A DNA stretch of 64,000 bases from Acinetobacter vivianii (GTDB lineage Bacteria; Pseudomonadota; Gammaproteobacteria; Pseudomonadales; Moraxellaceae), in the NCBI RefSeq assembly GCF_014635885.1, contig NZ_BMDR01000002.1, forward strand, positions 386,251 through 450,250. Direction: 5' to 3'. This document shows positions 11,854 to 21,564 of the stretch, piece after piece (the stretch's first letter is position 1; every line of letters starts with the position of its first letter). The position numbers and the translations under genes are program-made. The notes under the pieces are model-generated. The model ran no database searches and was not told where the DNA came from. It was given only the letters and a program-made list of their open reading frames with translations.

Positions 11854-12171
11854 GTGCAAGATACCAATGAACTACATCGACAAATCTTGGAAGTGATTGC
11901 CTTGATTCCGTATGGCAAAGTGGCAAGTTATGGTCAAATTGCCAAGCTGGCGGGCTTGCCTAAACATGCGCGTTTAGTCGGTTATGTACTTAAGCATTTA
12001 GACAAGCAAAGTGAAATCCCGTGGTATCGTGTCATTAATTCTCAAGGGAAAATCAGTGTGACCCGAATCAATGAGCGCGGTGAAAATGTTCAACAGATGT
12101 TATTAGAACAAGAGGGGATCTATTTATTGAATGGCAAGGTGAGTTTAAAAACCTTTGGCTGGCAGCCTTAA
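11854..12171 (+). CDS. MGMT-family alkyltransferase-like (ATL) protein
   Basis: A 105-residue protein with only the DNA-binding domain of O6-alkylguanine-DNA alkyltransferases: IPYGKVASYGQIAKLAG (helix-turn-helix entry), HARLVGYVL with the arginine finger, and IPWYRVINSQGKIS in place of the active-site PCHRV. The acceptor Cys is replaced by Trp, as in ATL proteins, and the neighbouring His is Tyr. ATL proteins bind O6-alkylguanine without repairing it and hand the lesion to nucleotide excision repair. It starts at GTG. It is transcribed alone, divergent from the metalloprotease. Confidence 0.85.
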   Translation: MQDTNELHRQILEVIALIPYGKVASYGQIAKLAGLPKHARLVGYVLKHLDKQSEIPWYRVINSQGKISVTRINERGENVQQMLLEQEGIYLLNGKVSLKTFGWQP

Positions 12172-12270
12172 AATAATCACCACTTAGACCCAAATTAATA
12201 TCTTGAAATTTTTTTACAGTTTATTTACACTTTGATTACATAAAATTACATTAGTGTTTTCGGTATTTAA

Positions 12271-12783
12271 ATGAAAAAAATTTCTCTACTTTGTGGGGCT
12301 GTAGTTCTCAGTTTATCTGGTTGTGCCAGCATCATTTCGGGTAAAACTCAAACCATGACATTTCAGAGCACACCTGAATTAAGTGATATCACGATTTTAA
12401 ATCGTGATGGGAAAAAAATTCATGTTGGTAAAGCACCTGTTACGGTTAGCCTAAATCGTGGTGCTGGTTTCTTTGTTCCTGAAAGATATACAGTTATTTT
12501 TGAAAAAGATGGCTATGAAAAGAAAGAAATCAAAGTCACTTCGAGCATGAATGGCTGGTATATCGGGAATATTTTATTTGGTGGGATAATTGGCTTGCTA
12601 ATTATCGATCCTGCAACAGGTGCGATGTATAGTCTCAGTACTAAAGATACAAATGTTGTTTTAAATGATCTGAATAAAGAGAAACTTCAGGCCAATGGTC
12701 AGTCATTAACAATTGTATCGACAAATGAAATTTCGAATGACGTTTTAGAAAAAGCTAAACCCATTGAGCTAAAAACTCAATAA
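12271..12783 (+). CDS. Envelope lipoprotein with PEGA-like region
   Basis: A 170-residue protein with a lipoprotein signal (lipobox LSGCAS at Cys18). The mature part has a beta-rich segment, GKAPVTVSLNRG...YTVIFEKDGYEKKEIKVTS, resembling PEGA-type domains, then a hydrophobic Gly-rich hairpin ending LLIIDPATGAMYSL. This architecture is frequent among Gram-negative envelope lipoproteins of unknown role. It is monocistronic: it has its own upstream AT-rich region and a terminator just after the stop. Confidence 0.75.
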   Translation: MKKISLLCGAVVLSLSGCASIISGKTQTMTFQSTPELSDITILNRDGKKIHVGKAPVTVSLNRGAGFFVPERYTVIFEKDGYEKKEIKVTSSMNGWYIGNILFGGIIGLLIIDPATGAMYSLSTKDTNVVLNDLNKEKLQANGQSLTIVSTNEISNDVLEKAKPIELKTQ

Positions 12784-12791
12784 GTAAAAAT

Positions 12792-12825
12792 AAAAAAACA
12801 TGGTAAGTATTTACCATGTTTTTTT
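12792..12825. terminator. Bidirectional terminator
   Basis: An 11-bp stem AAACATGGTAA/TTACCATGTTT with an A run on the left and a T run on the right. It sits between the convergent lipoprotein and universal stress protein genes and can serve both. Confidence 0.85.
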
Positions 12826-12846
12826 CAATTCAGCAGAGCTTATTTT

Positions 12847-13284
12847 CTAGCGAACAATTAATACTGGAATATGGCTTTCAGCCAAAACTTTCTGCGCCAC
12901 GCTACCCAATACAAACTGTTTGAAACCAGTACGCCCATGCGAGCCCATAATGATCAGGTCTGCGCCCAGATTTTGCGCTGCGCCAATAATTTCCTGATGT
13001 ACAGCAAAGCCTTCTAGTATTTGTGTTGCTACGGTCAGGCCATGTTCTTCAAATTTTTGCTCGGCTTTCGTTAAATTATCTTGAACATAGCCACGAACAC
13101 GTTCGATCAAATCATTGCTTTGGCCCATACGAATATAGGCATCGGCAAGATAGGGATCGAGTGTCATTACTTCAACTACGGTCAGTTCACTGTCTAATGC
13201 TTTCGCCAGTTGAGCTGCTTCACGAATGACATTTGCAGCAATTTCGGAGTCATCGATTGCAACCAAGATTTTTTGATAAGCCAT
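12847..13284 (-). CDS. Universal stress protein (UspA family)
   Basis: A 145-residue single-domain Usp protein. It begins MAYQKILVAIDDSE and ends with the ATP-binding signature GSHGRTGFKQFVLGSVAQKVL plus IPVLIVR. The G-2x-G-9x-G(S/T) pattern is intact, so it is probably an ATP-binding member of the family. The start has a GGAGTAAC ribosome site. It stands alone, with an AT-rich upstream region of ~230 bp that presumably holds its stress-responsive promoter; I cannot assign the sites. Confidence 0.92.
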   Translation of the reverse strand: MAYQKILVAIDDSEIAANVIREAAQLAKALDSELTVVEVMTLDPYLADAYIRMGQSNDLIERVRGYVQDNLTKAEQKFEEHGLTVATQILEGFAVHQEIIGAAQNLGADLIIMGSHGRTGFKQFVLGSVAQKVLAESHIPVLIVR

Positions 13285-13516
13285 GTTGTTACTCCTTATA
13301 TTTATGATTTTGCATTGAATTGATTTAATAAAATTTGCTTAATATATGAGCTATGGTTCTATTCTAAACCTGTTGCGATGAGAATAAAACCTAGCATTTT
13401 TATAGGGATAGTTATTATTTATAGGATTACGGTTAAGCGCGATTTTATTAAAATTACATGAAATTTATATAAAAACAACATGAGGTATAAGCATGATTTA
13501 TTTATAAAAAGTCAGA

Positions 13517-14137
13517 TTAATTTTTTTCAAAGTATTCGAGAAGTGCTTTTACATCATCCGTTTGCAACTGTTCTCGCATGTTTAAAATCTGCTTTTCATC
13601 CAGATCATAAAGCTTTAGAGAAAGCAGTTTTTCAATGTCTTGTTCAGAAAAGCGGTATTTAATGACTTTGGCTGGTACGCCACCAACAATTGCATAGGGT
13701 GGAACATCCTGAGTAACCACAGCGCCTGTTGCCACCACAGCACCTTCACCCAGTTTCACACCTTGCATGATCATCACTCGACTACCAATCCAGCAACCAT
13801 CTGCAATGACTGTATCGCCCGCAGGCAGAAAGCTGCGTGTATCAAAAGGGAAGGTCGAGATCCAGTCAGGGCGGTGTAATTGATTACCACCCATCATAAT
13901 CACGCACTCGGCCCCAAAGCAGACAAAATTACCAATATAAAGTTGATCAATCGGTTTCTCTGGTGTGGAAGCCTTATCATGTAGATAGCGCACCACACAA
14001 CGTTCAAAGCCCTGATCCCAATAAGCAGAATAATAAGAATAATTGCCCTTGATATGGATATTGGGGTTTTTCACCGTCTTAGAAATAAACTCGAACTCAC
14101 ACCAGTGTTTAACAGGAGAGTTGATTAATTGATCCAT
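13517..14137 (-). CDS. CatB-related (Vat/XAT) hexapeptide O-acetyltransferase
   Basis: A 206-residue left-handed beta-helix acetyltransferase. Visible are [26 protein letters not shown], containing the catalytic-type His loop of xenobiotic acetyltransferases, and hexapeptide turns [50 protein letters not shown]. Relatives transfer acetyl from acetyl-CoA to chloramphenicol, streptogramins or sugars. The chromosomal location without mobile neighbours argues for a housekeeping or cryptic role rather than acquired resistance. It forms trimers in the family. It is a single gene, separated from the flanking genes. Confidence 0.88.
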   Translation of the reverse strand: MDQLINSPVKHWCEFEFISKTVKNPNIHIKGNYSYYSAYWDQGFERCVVRYLHDKASTPEKPIDQLYIGNFVCFGAECVIMMGGNQLHRPDWISTFPFDTRSFLPAGDTVIADGCWIGSRVMIMQGVKLGEGAVVATGAVVTQDVPPYAIVGGVPAKVIKYRFSEQDIEKLLSLKLYDLDEKQILNMREQLQTDDVKALLEYFEKN

Positions 14138-14201
14138 ATCTTAACAATAACAATTAGAAGAAAGCCCTGCCATTATAACGACTAAAGTGAATGTGGTTTT
14201 T

Positions 14202-14447
14202 TTAATGAGAGAAAAATTTCCACACCCACGTAAACAGGCGTTGAATCTGATTGGGAAATAGAAAACCAATAAAGGCACAGAGGAGGGTAACTTTTAGAAT
14301 GATTGCAACGGGATGGGTATTGCTATCAAGATAAGGAGCCCATGCCACCGTGATTAAAAGACCTAAAAAAATCCCAGCAATCGCATAAACAAAGGCACTT
14401 ATCAGTCGATCCTGCACTTGTGATCTCATTTTTTTATTTTCATTCAA
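14202..14447 (-). CDS. Small two-TM inner membrane protein
   Basis: An 81-residue protein with a charged N-terminus (MNENKKMRSQVQ), two hydrophobic helices at about residues 17-36 and 47-64, and an aromatic C-terminus. No family is recognised. It lies downstream of greA on the same strand, but a strong terminator (14466-14496) separates them, so it probably has its own promoter or depends on read-through. Confidence 0.6.
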   Translation of the reverse strand: MNENKKMRSQVQDRLISAFVYAIAGIFLGLLITVAWAPYLDSNTHPVAIILKVTLLCAFIGFLFPNQIQRLFTWVWKFFSH

Positions 14448-14465
14448 AATAGCATGCCTGAAACA

Positions 14466-14496
14466 AAAGAACTCTTCAATAAATGAAGAGTTCTTT
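14466..14496 (-). terminator. Terminator after greA
   Basis: A 13-bp perfect stem, AAAGAACTCTTCA/TGAAGAGTTCTTT, with a 5-nt loop, 20 bp after the greA stop on the minus strand. Confidence 0.85.
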
Positions 14497-14515
14497 GGAG
14501 ACTTAATCGAGAGCG

Positions 14516-14992
14516 TTAAATATATTCAACACTTACGATTTCGTATTCAACTTCACCTTGTGGTGTTTGAATTTTAACTTCGTCGCCTTCATTTTTACCT
14601 AAAAGACCACGTGCAATCGGAGAATTTACTGAGATTTTATTGATTTTAAAATCTGCTTCGTCATCGCCTACAATTTTATAAGTCTTACGTTCTTCGGTAT
14701 CTAGGTTTTCAATGGTGACCGTCACACCAAACACAACACGACCGTTTTGCTCGAGTGTTTTGACATCAATTTCTTGAACTGCACCAAGTTTACCTTCGAT
14801 ATCCTGAATACGGCCTTCACAGAAACCTTGCTGTTCACGAGCAGCATGATATTCAGCATTTTCCTTTAAATCACCGTGCTCACGTGCTTCAGCAATCGCC
14901 TGGATAATACGTGGGCGATCAACTGTTTTGAGCTGTTGTAATTCTTTCTCTAAGGCAACCTTGCCTTCGGGAGTCATAGGATAACGTTGCAT
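14516..14992 (-). CDS. greA: Transcription elongation factor GreA
   Basis: A 158-residue protein with the Gre coiled-coil N-terminal domain, tip motif [17 protein letters not shown] (the acidic D and E that chelate the catalytic Mg in the RNA polymerase channel), and the FKBP-like C-terminal domain ending [17 protein letters not shown]. It stimulates transcript cleavage by backtracked RNA polymerase. It lies after carB with a terminator between. It is the intact GreA; the host GreB gene of this genome is disrupted at 47601 and a second GreB is encoded at 59408-59878, so the window holds three Gre-family loci. Confidence 0.97.
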   Translation of the reverse strand: MQRYPMTPEGKVALEKELQQLKTVDRPRIIQAIAEAREHGDLKENAEYHAAREQQGFCEGRIQDIEGKLGAVQEIDVKTLEQNGRVVFGVTVTIENLDTEERKTYKIVGDDEADFKINKISVNSPIARGLLGKNEGDEVKIQTPQGEVEYEIVSVEYI

Positions 14993-15031
14993 TTCAGTCC
15001 CTCTAAATTGGTTGGGAAAATACAGGATTAA

Positions 15032-15070
15032 AAAAAGAAAAAGCCCGCCACCGATAAGGTGACGGGACTT
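15032..15070 (-). terminator. Terminator after carB
   Basis: A GC-rich stem AAGTCCCGTCACC/GGTGGCGGGCTT (one mismatch, small loop) on the minus strand is followed by a T run, 14 bp after the carB stop. Confidence 0.85.
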
Positions 15071-15083
15071 TATCGGTAGAGAA

Positions 15084-18000
15084 TTAACCTACAGTTTGTA
15101 AATCTTGCAAGCGGTATACATCCATTGGCAATTTCACAGCAAATGCTTGGCAAACTGCTTCTGCGCCGTTGATCGTGGTGGTGTAATACACTTTGCCTTG
15201 GAGGGCAGCACGACGGATCATGGCAGAATCATACTGAGCTTGTTTGCCTTCAGTTGTGTTGACAATAAGATGAATTTCACCATTTTTCAAGCGGTCAACA
15301 ATATGTGGGCGACCTTCGGTCACTTTATTGACTGCTTCACATTCGATACCCGCTTCTTTCAATACACGGTGTGTACCATTGGTCGCAACAAGTTTGAAAC
15401 CATAGTCAATCAACTGTTGAGCGATGTTGGCAATGTATTTTTTATCTGATTCACGAACAGATAAGAATGCATGCTTCACTTCGCCTTCAGTTGGCAGGCC
15501 AGGTAAACGTTCGTTTGAACCAAGTACGGCTTTGTAGAATGCTTCGCCAAATGTTTTGCCTACACCCATCACTTCGCCTGTCGATTTCATCTCAGGGCCA
15601 AGCATTGGATCTACGCCAGGGAATTTAGCGAATGGGAACACCGCTTCTTTCACTGCGAAATGGGTTGGGATGATTTCTTTAGTGAAACCTTGAGATTCAA
15701 GTGATTGGCCTGCCATACAACGTGCAGCCACTTTCGCTAGAGAATCACCAATACATTTCGATACGAATGGAACCGTACGTGATGCACGTGGGTTCACTTC
15801 AAGCACGTAAACATCATCGCCTTTTACTGCGAATTGAACGTTCATCAAACCAATTACGCCAAGCTCTTTTGCCATTGCAACAGTTTGACGACGCATCTCA
15901 TCCTGAACTTCTTGAGAAAGAGAGTACGGAGGAATCGAACATGCAGAGTCACCAGAGTGAATACCAGCTTGTTCAATATGCTGCATGATACCGCCGATCA
16001 CTACATCTTTACCGTCAGATACACAGTCAACATCGACTTCAGTTGCATCATCAAGGAAGTGGTCAAGCAGAACAGGTGCTTCATTTGATGCTTGTACAGC
16101 TTCACGAAGGTAGCGTTTAAGCTCTTCTTCGTTATACACGATTTCCATCGCACGGCCACCTAATACATAAGATGGGCGAACAACTAACGGATAACCTACT
16201 TTAGCCGCTTCCGAAATACCTTCTTCAGCAGATTTTACGATGCTATTGTTCGGTTGACGAAGCTGTAAACGTTGGATCATTTGCTGGAAACGTTCACGGT
16301 CTTCAGCGCGGTCAATCGCGTCTGGAGATGTACCGATAATTGGTGTACCTGCTTCTTCTAAAGCACGTGCCAATTTTAATGGTGTTTGACCACCGTACTG
16401 TACGATCACGCCTTTAGGCTTCTCGGTACGTACGATTTCAAGTACATCTTCAAGTGTTACAGGCTCGAAGTATAAACGGTCAGATGTGTCATAGTCGGTT
16501 GAAACGGTTTCAGGGTTACAGTTCACCATGATTGTTTCGTAACCGTCTTCACGCATTGCAAGCGCAGCGTGTACACAGCAGTAGTCAAACTCGATCCCTT
16601 GACCGATACGGTTAGGACCACCACCAATCACCATGATCTTGTCACGGTTTGATGGATTTGCTTCACATTCTTCATCGTAAGTTGAATACATGTAAGCAGT
16701 GCCAGATTCAAACTCTGCTGCACAAGTATCAACACGTTTGTAAACTGGATATACACCCAAGTTCCAACGATGTTTACGGAATTGTTTTTGTGAAATACCC
16801 ATCAAGTCCGCAATACGAAGGTCAGATAAACCTTTGCGTTTGAACGAGCGGATATTGTCAGCATTTAAATCACCAAAGCCTAAAGTTTTCACTTGAGCTT
16901 CAGTTTTAATGATGTCTTCGATCTGGATCAGGAACCAGCGGTCTATCTTGGTTGCTTCAAATACGTCATCTAAAGAGAAACCGTGACGGAATGCATCCGC
17001 AACATACCAGATACGCTCTGGGCCAGGTACTTTAAGCTCTTTTAGGATGATGTCTTTGGCATTGGCAGTACCAGCTTCGATTTTTTCATCAAAACCACTT
17101 ACGCCAACTTCAAGACCACGAAGTGCTTTTTGTACAGATTCCTGGAAGTTACGACCAATCGCCATCACTTCGCCCACAGATTTCATCTGAGTCGTTAATA
17201 CAGGCTCAGCTTGTGGGAATTTCTCGAAGTTGAAGCGTGGAATCTTGGTAACAACATAGTCAATCGATGGTTCGAAAGATGCTGGAGTTACGCCGCCAGT
17301 GATGTCATTTTTCAATTCATCAAGGGTGTAACCCACTGCAAGTTTCGCCGCGATTTTTGCAATCGGGAAACCTGTTGCTTTAGATGCAAGCGCAGATGAA
17401 CGTGATACACGTGGGTTCATCTCGATCACAACCATACGGCCGTCTTTCGGGTTAATACCGAATTGAACGTTCGAACCACCTGTTTCAACACCGATTTCAC
17501 GAAGAACTGCAACCGATGCATTACGCATTAATTGATATTCTTTGTCTGTCAATGTTTGCGCAGGCGCAACGGTGATTGAGTCACCTGTGTGAACGCCCAT
17601 TGGGTCAAAGTTTTCGATCGCACATACGATGATACAGTTGTCGTTTTTGTCACGAACAACTTCCATTTCGTATTCTTTCCAGCCAATCAAAGATTCATCA
17701 ATCAATAACTGGTGGGTAGGAGAGAGGTCGAAACCACGTTCACAGATTTCAAGGAATTCTTCACGGTTATAGGCGATACCACCACCAGAACCACCCATCG
17801 TGAATGATGGACGGATGATGACAGGGAAACCGAAACCAGCTTGAATTGCCAAAGCTTCTTCCATTGTTTCAGCAATGGCAGCTTTTGGACATTCCAGACC
17901 AATTTTACGCATCGCGATATCAAACAGTTTACGATCTTCTGCTTTTTCAATCGCGTCTTTTGATGCGCCAATTAGTTCAACATTATATTTTTCAAGAACG

Positions 18001-18317
18001 CCGTGCTCATCTAATGCAAGGGCACAGTTCAATGCAGTTTGACCACCCATTGTTGGAAGGACTGCATCTGGACGTTCTTTTTCAATGATTTGTGCAACAG
18101 TTTGCCAAGTGATTGGCTCAATATAAGTTGCATCTGCCATTGAAGGGTCAGTCATAATGGTCGCTGGGTTAGAGTTGACCAGAATAACGCGATAACCTTC
18201 TTCACGCAGCGCTTTACATGCTTGCGCACCTGAATAGTCAAACTCACACGCCTGACCAATGACAATAGGACCAGCACCAATAATTAAGATGCTTTTAATA
18301 TCCGTACGTTTAGGCAT
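15084..18317 (-). CDS. carB: Carbamoyl-phosphate synthase large subunit
   Basis: A 1077-residue protein, the full CarB length. Two homologous ATP-grasp halves are visible: the first starts [24 protein letters not shown] and the second [23 protein letters not shown], each followed by its ATP-grasp motifs ([17 protein letters not shown] and [17 protein letters not shown]). The C-terminal ~130 residues form the MGS-like allosteric domain ([21 protein letters not shown]). It makes carbamoyl phosphate from bicarbonate, ATP and glutamine-derived ammonia for arginine and pyrimidine synthesis, in complex with CarA. It begins 14 bp after carA, so the two are cotranscribed. Confidence 0.98.
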   Translation of the reverse strand: MPKRTDIKSILIIGAGPIVIGQACEFDYSGAQACKALREEGYRVILVNSNPATIMTDPSMADATYIEPITWQTVAQIIEKERPDAVLPTMGGQTALNCALALDEHGVLEKYNVELIGASKDAIEKAEDRKLFDIAMRKIGLECPKAAIAETMEEALAIQAGFGFPVIIRPSFTMGGSGGGIAYNREEFLEICERGFDLSPTHQLLIDESLIGWKEYEMEVVRDKNDNCIIVCAIENFDPMGVHTGDSITVAPAQTLTDKEYQLMRNASVAVLREIGVETGGSNVQFGINPKDGRMVVIEMNPRVSRSSALASKATGFPIAKIAAKLAVGYTLDELKNDITGGVTPASFEPSIDYVVTKIPRFNFEKFPQAEPVLTTQMKSVGEVMAIGRNFQESVQKALRGLEVGVSGFDEKIEAGTANAKDIILKELKVPGPERIWYVADAFRHGFSLDDVFEATKIDRWFLIQIEDIIKTEAQVKTLGFGDLNADNIRSFKRKGLSDLRIADLMGISQKQFRKHRWNLGVYPVYKRVDTCAAEFESGTAYMYSTYDEECEANPSNRDKIMVIGGGPNRIGQGIEFDYCCVHAALAMREDGYETIMVNCNPETVSTDYDTSDRLYFEPVTLEDVLEIVRTEKPKGVIVQYGGQTPLKLARALEEAGTPIIGTSPDAIDRAEDRERFQQMIQRLQLRQPNNSIVKSAEEGISEAAKVGYPLVVRPSYVLGGRAMEIVYNEEELKRYLREAVQASNEAPVLLDHFLDDATEVDVDCVSDGKDVVIGGIMQHIEQAGIHSGDSACSIPPYSLSQEVQDEMRRQTVAMAKELGVIGLMNVQFAVKGDDVYVLEVNPRASRTVPFVSKCIGDSLAKVAARCMAGQSLESQGFTKEIIPTHFAVKEAVFPFAKFPGVDPMLGPEMKSTGEVMGVGKTFGEAFYKAVLGSNERLPGLPTEGEVKHAFLSVRESDKKYIANIAQQLIDYGFKLVATNGTHRVLKEAGIECEAVNKVTEGRPHIVDRLKNGEIHLIVNTTEGKQAQYDSAMIRRAALQGKVYYTTTINGAEAVCQAFAVKLPMDVYRLQDLQTVG

Positions 18318-18331
18318 TATTCGCTCCTTAA

Positions 18332-19471
18332 TTACTTCTTAGCTGCTTCGATAAGTTCGATGAAATGATCGAACAACGGAGCACAGTCATGTGGACCAGG
18401 GCTGGCTTCAGGGTGACCCTGGAAGCTGAATGCTGGTTTGTCAGTACGATGAATACCTTGGTTTGTACCATCAAACAGTGAGCGGTGTGTCACTTTCAAG
18501 TTTGCTGGTAAAGTACTCTCATCGACAGCAAAGCCGTGGTTTTGAGAAGTAATCATCACTGTACCATTCTCAAGGTTTTGTACAGGATGGTTTGCGCCGT
18601 GATGACCATGATTCATTTTCATGGTTTTTGCGCCAGAAGCGAGTGCTAAAATCTGATGACCTAAACAAATACCAAATACAGGTAATGTTGTGGTTTCAAC
18701 AATTGTTTTTACTGCTTCGATTGCATAATCACATGCTGCTGGGTCACCCGGACCATTTGACAAGAACACGCCATCTGGATTTAAAGCGAGAACTTTTTCA
18801 GCAGGTGTTTGTGCAGGAACAACTGTCAATTTACAGCCACGGTCTGCAAGCATACGTAAGATGTTGGTTTTGACACCATAATCGTATGCAACAACATGAT
18901 ATTTTAATTCTGGTTGATTGAAACCCTGACCTAAAGTCCAAGAACCTTCAGTCCATTCAAAACCCGTCGGATCACAGCATTCTTTCGCAAGATCGAGACC
19001 GTTTAAACCGCCGAATTCACGTGCTTTCGCAATAGCTTGTTCTTCTGTAATATTTTCGCCAGCAAGGATACAACCGTTTTGTGCACCTTTGTCACGAAGA
19101 ATACGTGTCAATTTTCGGGTATCGATATCTGCGATGGCAACCACATTATGTTGCTCTAGGTATTCACTTAATGATTGTTCAGAACGGAAGTTGCTGTGCA
19201 ATAAAGGAAGATCACGGATAATCAAACCATTCGCCCATACCTTATGGATGCGACCTGATTCAACGTCTTCACTATTACAGCCAGTATTTCCAATATGAGG
19301 ATAAGTCAACGTCACAATTTGTTGTGCGTAGCTTGGGTCGGTCAAAATTTCTTGATAACCAGTCATGGCAGTGTTAAAAACGACTTCACCAGTCGTACTA
19401 CCCGATGCACCGATAGACGTTCCTTTAAAGATCGTTCCATCTGCGAGGGCTAAAATGGCGGGGGTGCTCAA
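18332..19471 (-). CDS. carA: Carbamoyl-phosphate synthase small subunit (glutaminase)
   Basis: A 379-residue protein. The N-terminal CPSase small-chain domain ([18 protein letters not shown]) is followed by a class I glutamine amidotransferase domain with nucleophile Cys in [16 protein letters not shown] and the His/Glu pair in [14 protein letters not shown]. It hydrolyses glutamine and channels ammonia to CarB. It is the first gene of carAB. Its ~130-nt leader carries attenuator-like structure, described separately. Confidence 0.98.
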   Translation of the reverse strand: MSTPAILALADGTIFKGTSIGASGSTTGEVVFNTAMTGYQEILTDPSYAQQIVTLTYPHIGNTGCNSEDVESGRIHKVWANGLIIRDLPLLHSNFRSEQSLSEYLEQHNVVAIADIDTRKLTRILRDKGAQNGCILAGENITEEQAIAKAREFGGLNGLDLAKECCDPTGFEWTEGSWTLGQGFNQPELKYHVVAYDYGVKTNILRMLADRGCKLTVVPAQTPAEKVLALNPDGVFLSNGPGDPAACDYAIEAVKTIVETTTLPVFGICLGHQILALASGAKTMKMNHGHHGANHPVQNLENGTVMITSQNHGFAVDESTLPANLKVTHRSLFDGTNQGIHRTDKPAFSFQGHPEASPGPHDCAPLFDHFIELIEAAKK

Positions 19472-19510
19472 ACCAAAGCTCCTGAACTAAGACCACAAAA
19501 ATAAGGCTGT

Positions 19511-19604
19511 AAAAAAGCGAGAAGACATAAAAAAAGGCAGGCCGTCTTAAAAAAACATGCCCCTCCTTCCAGTCTGCTCGCTTGTAACTTAACAGCGCAT
19601 TATA
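19511..19604 (-). promoter_or_regulatory. carAB promoter and attenuator-like leader
   Basis: On the minus strand a perfect TATAAT lies at 19599-19604, without a convincing -35. The leader then holds AAGGAGG (19562-19568), followed 3 nt later by a four-codon mini-ORF ATG TTT TTT TAA (19547-19558). A long stem follows, AAGCGAGcAGAC (19572-19583) with GTCTtCTCGCTT (19515-19526), ending in a T run. A smaller GGGGCA/TGCCTT hairpin followed by seven Ts lies inside its loop. The layout of U-rich tract, leader peptide and terminator resembles UTP-sensed attenuation of pyrimidine operons; that function is inference. Confidence 0.5.
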
Positions 19605-19830
19605 CGCATGAGTGCGTGAAAAGTCTATGTGTTTTTGTTTATTAAAATCAGGAATTACACGATTTCTTCTCCAAAGCGGTTAGATCGGTGTCTATTGCCA
19701 AATCTATCACGTTGATATGGTTATCATGAGATATTATGCAAATTGTCTAACAATTTTTTTAGTGTTTAAGAAGTGACCGTTTTATCCTATACACAGCCAA
19801 AATTAACAATCAATAAAGAGGGGAATCCAA

Positions 19831-20409
19831 ATGGCTGAGAATCAAACGACACCTGTAACGGCTGAAGAAGTGAAAGAAGCAATCGTTGAGAAAACAACGA
19901 AGGCAAAAGAAGTTGCTGCTGAAAAAACTGCTGAAGTGAAGACCGCTGTGGCTGAGAAAACTGCGAAAGCGAAAGAAGTTGTCGCAGAAAAAACGGCAAA
20001 AGCAAAAGAAGTGATTGCTGAAACGCAAGAACAGGCGAAAGAAGTGATCACTGAAACTCAAGGTCAAGTGAAAGAAGCTTTGGCGGAAACTCAGGAAAAA
20101 ATTGAGACTGAAGCAAAAGAGTTAAATCAAAATGTTCAAAACCAGTTTGCGCAAATCAAGCAGGATCTTTTAGAACGTATTGAAGTCATCAAAACTCAGC
20201 TGAATTCATCTCAAGGCAATTTACTTGAATTGAAAAATGCATTGAAAACTGAATTGAATGCATTGATTGAAGACTTAACTAAAGTGAGCAAAGAACTGAA
20301 AGATGACATTAGCCAGATTTCAGTGAAGCATAAAGATACATTGGTCGGTAGTTTTAAGCGTACCAAAGAGCAGGCTGTTGAAGCATGGAATAAAGTCCGT
20401 ACAAGCTAA
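19831..20409 (+). CDS. Coiled-coil, LEA/apolipoprotein-like 11-mer repeat protein
   Basis: A 192-residue, highly charged, Ala/Lys/Glu-rich protein without Cys or Trp in the repeat region. Residues 10-95 are near-perfect repeats around EKTAKAKEVVA, an 11-residue amphipathic pattern seen in LEA-like and apolipoprotein-like helices. The C-terminal half is a longer coiled coil (NLLELKNALKTELNALIEDL). No signal peptide is present. The GAGGGG ribosome site upstream supports the ATG. It is monocistronic with its own terminator. Such proteins are often stress-protective or membrane-surface binding; the exact role is unknown. Confidence 0.75.
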   Translation: MAENQTTPVTAEEVKEAIVEKTTKAKEVAAEKTAEVKTAVAEKTAKAKEVVAEKTAKAKEVIAETQEQAKEVITETQGQVKEALAETQEKIETEAKELNQNVQNQFAQIKQDLLERIEVIKTQLNSSQGNLLELKNALKTELNALIEDLTKVSKELKDDISQISVKHKDTLVGSFKRTKEQAVEAWNKVRTS

Positions 20410-20422
20410 TTGTTCGGAAATT

Positions 20423-20454
20423 AAAAAAAGCGAGAATTTTTCTCGCTTTTTTTT
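20423..20454 (+). terminator. Terminator of coiled-coil gene
   Basis: A stem AAAGCGAGAA/TTCTCGCTTT with a 3-nt loop and T run, 14 bp after the stop at 20409. It may also serve the convergent gene ending at 20467. Confidence 0.9.
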
Positions 20455-20466
20455 CTGCTTAAAATA

Positions 20467-21003
20467 TTAAAACTGATGTAACCAGTCGCGTTTATTATGG
20501 AAGTCAGCTTGAGGACTGCTGTGCTGCATTGCAAAATAATGCATACCTTGAGTGGTATTGAGTACAGCCGTTAAACCGATATAAATGTCAGTCCATTTAA
20601 GTTGATGCTGACGCATAAACTGGGAGAAATCCAGACTGACATTCAAACCATAATGAGTGCGTTGCAAATGGTTCAGTTCAATATCATACGCAGCGACAGG
20701 CGGCATATCTTCAGGGAAACGATATTCTTCAAATTGATAGACTTGCCACGCTTGAGAAGGGGAAAGATTGATTTCTCGGTAGAAATCTTCATCTTTCACG
20801 CCCACAAAAATTTCAAAGCACGTCTGTTCCCATAAAAAATCATGGCGTGGATGCGCCGTAACCTGATCTGGGTAAATCAAAAATTGATTTGGGTCACGAA
20901 CCCAAAAACCAACATTCAAGGTTGCTGGTGTTTGTTGCTCAATCGCCCCAACGACCGTAATGGCACTAAAGCGATCAAAAGCGGATAGTTCATAACTTGC
21001 CAT
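20467..21003 (-). CDS. DOMON-like domain protein
   Basis: A 178-residue soluble beta-sandwich protein. The pattern GFWVRDPNQFLIYPD...RHDFLWEQTCFEIFVG...FYREINLSPSQAWQVYQFEEYR, ending KWTDIYIGLTAVLNTTQGMHYFAMQH, fits the DOMON-like / type-9 carbohydrate-binding group found beside housekeeping genes in gammaproteobacteria. It has no signal peptide and no known reaction. It lies 5 bp after yhbY on the same strand, so it is probably cotranscribed with it. Confidence 0.75.
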   Translation of the reverse strand: MASYELSAFDRFSAITVVGAIEQQTPATLNVGFWVRDPNQFLIYPDQVTAHPRHDFLWEQTCFEIFVGVKDEDFYREINLSPSQAWQVYQFEEYRFPEDMPPVAAYDIELNHLQRTHYGLNVSLDFSQFMRQHQLKWTDIYIGLTAVLNTTQGMHYFAMQHSSPQADFHNKRDWLHQF

Positions 21004-21008
21004 CGTAA

Positions 21009-21335
21009 TTACTTATTACTTAAGTGAGCAAAACGAACTAAATTAGACAAGTGCTGGTTTTGTTTCGCCGCTTTTTTATAGAGTAGAACAATTTTACCAA
21101 TCTTTTGTACAGATTCGGCGCCAGTTGCTTCCACAATCGCGTCAATCACTGCACCACGTGCATCACGGTCTTCACCCGCAATTTTCACTTTAATCAATTC
21201 GTGGTCGTTTAACGCACGATTTGTTTCTTCAATGACGTTTTCTGTAAGACCTTGGCTACCAATCATTACAACTGGATTAAGTGCATGACCGATTTGACGT
21301 AAACGCTTACGTTCATGGATAGATAAAGCCGCCAT
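21009..21335 (-). CDS. yhbY: Ribosome-associated RNA-binding protein YhbY (CRM domain)
   Basis: I start at the second Met, 21335 (MAALSIHERKRLRQIGHALNP), because this gives the normal YhbY length (108 residues) and a ribosome-like CAGG lies upstream; the frame extends to 21377. The CRS1/YhbY domain is visible: LNPVVMIGSQGLTENVIEETNRALNDHELIKVKIAG and the GxxG-like region. In E. coli YhbY associates with pre-50S particles. It is divergent from rlmE, another 50S-assembly gene, as in many gammaproteobacteria. Confidence 0.93.
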   Translation of the reverse strand: MAALSIHERKRLRQIGHALNPVVMIGSQGLTENVIEETNRALNDHELIKVKIAGEDRDARGAVIDAIVEATGAESVQKIGKIVLLYKKAAKQNQHLSNLVRFAHLSNK

Positions 21336-21564
21336 TAAAAATACCTGATTCGAAAAACGACCTAGTATAACTTGCATCCCGATTCTAAGATAGATTCAGC
21401 AGACAGACACTTCAAACAAATATGTGAAAAATTGCAGAAATAACCAATCAGGATGATCGAAAAAAATCTGTAAAAGTTCGTGTGAATGAAGTACATCCGT
21501 ACTGTAATGGGCGTAATTTTCACGTACAATGACTCATCAGAAGTTTTTTGAAATTTAGTGAGTT

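Noticed and set aside
13517..14137. Acetyltransferase as an acquired chloramphenicol resistance gene
   Set aside because: Neighbours are core genes with host-like composition and no insertion sequence, integron site or repeat is present.
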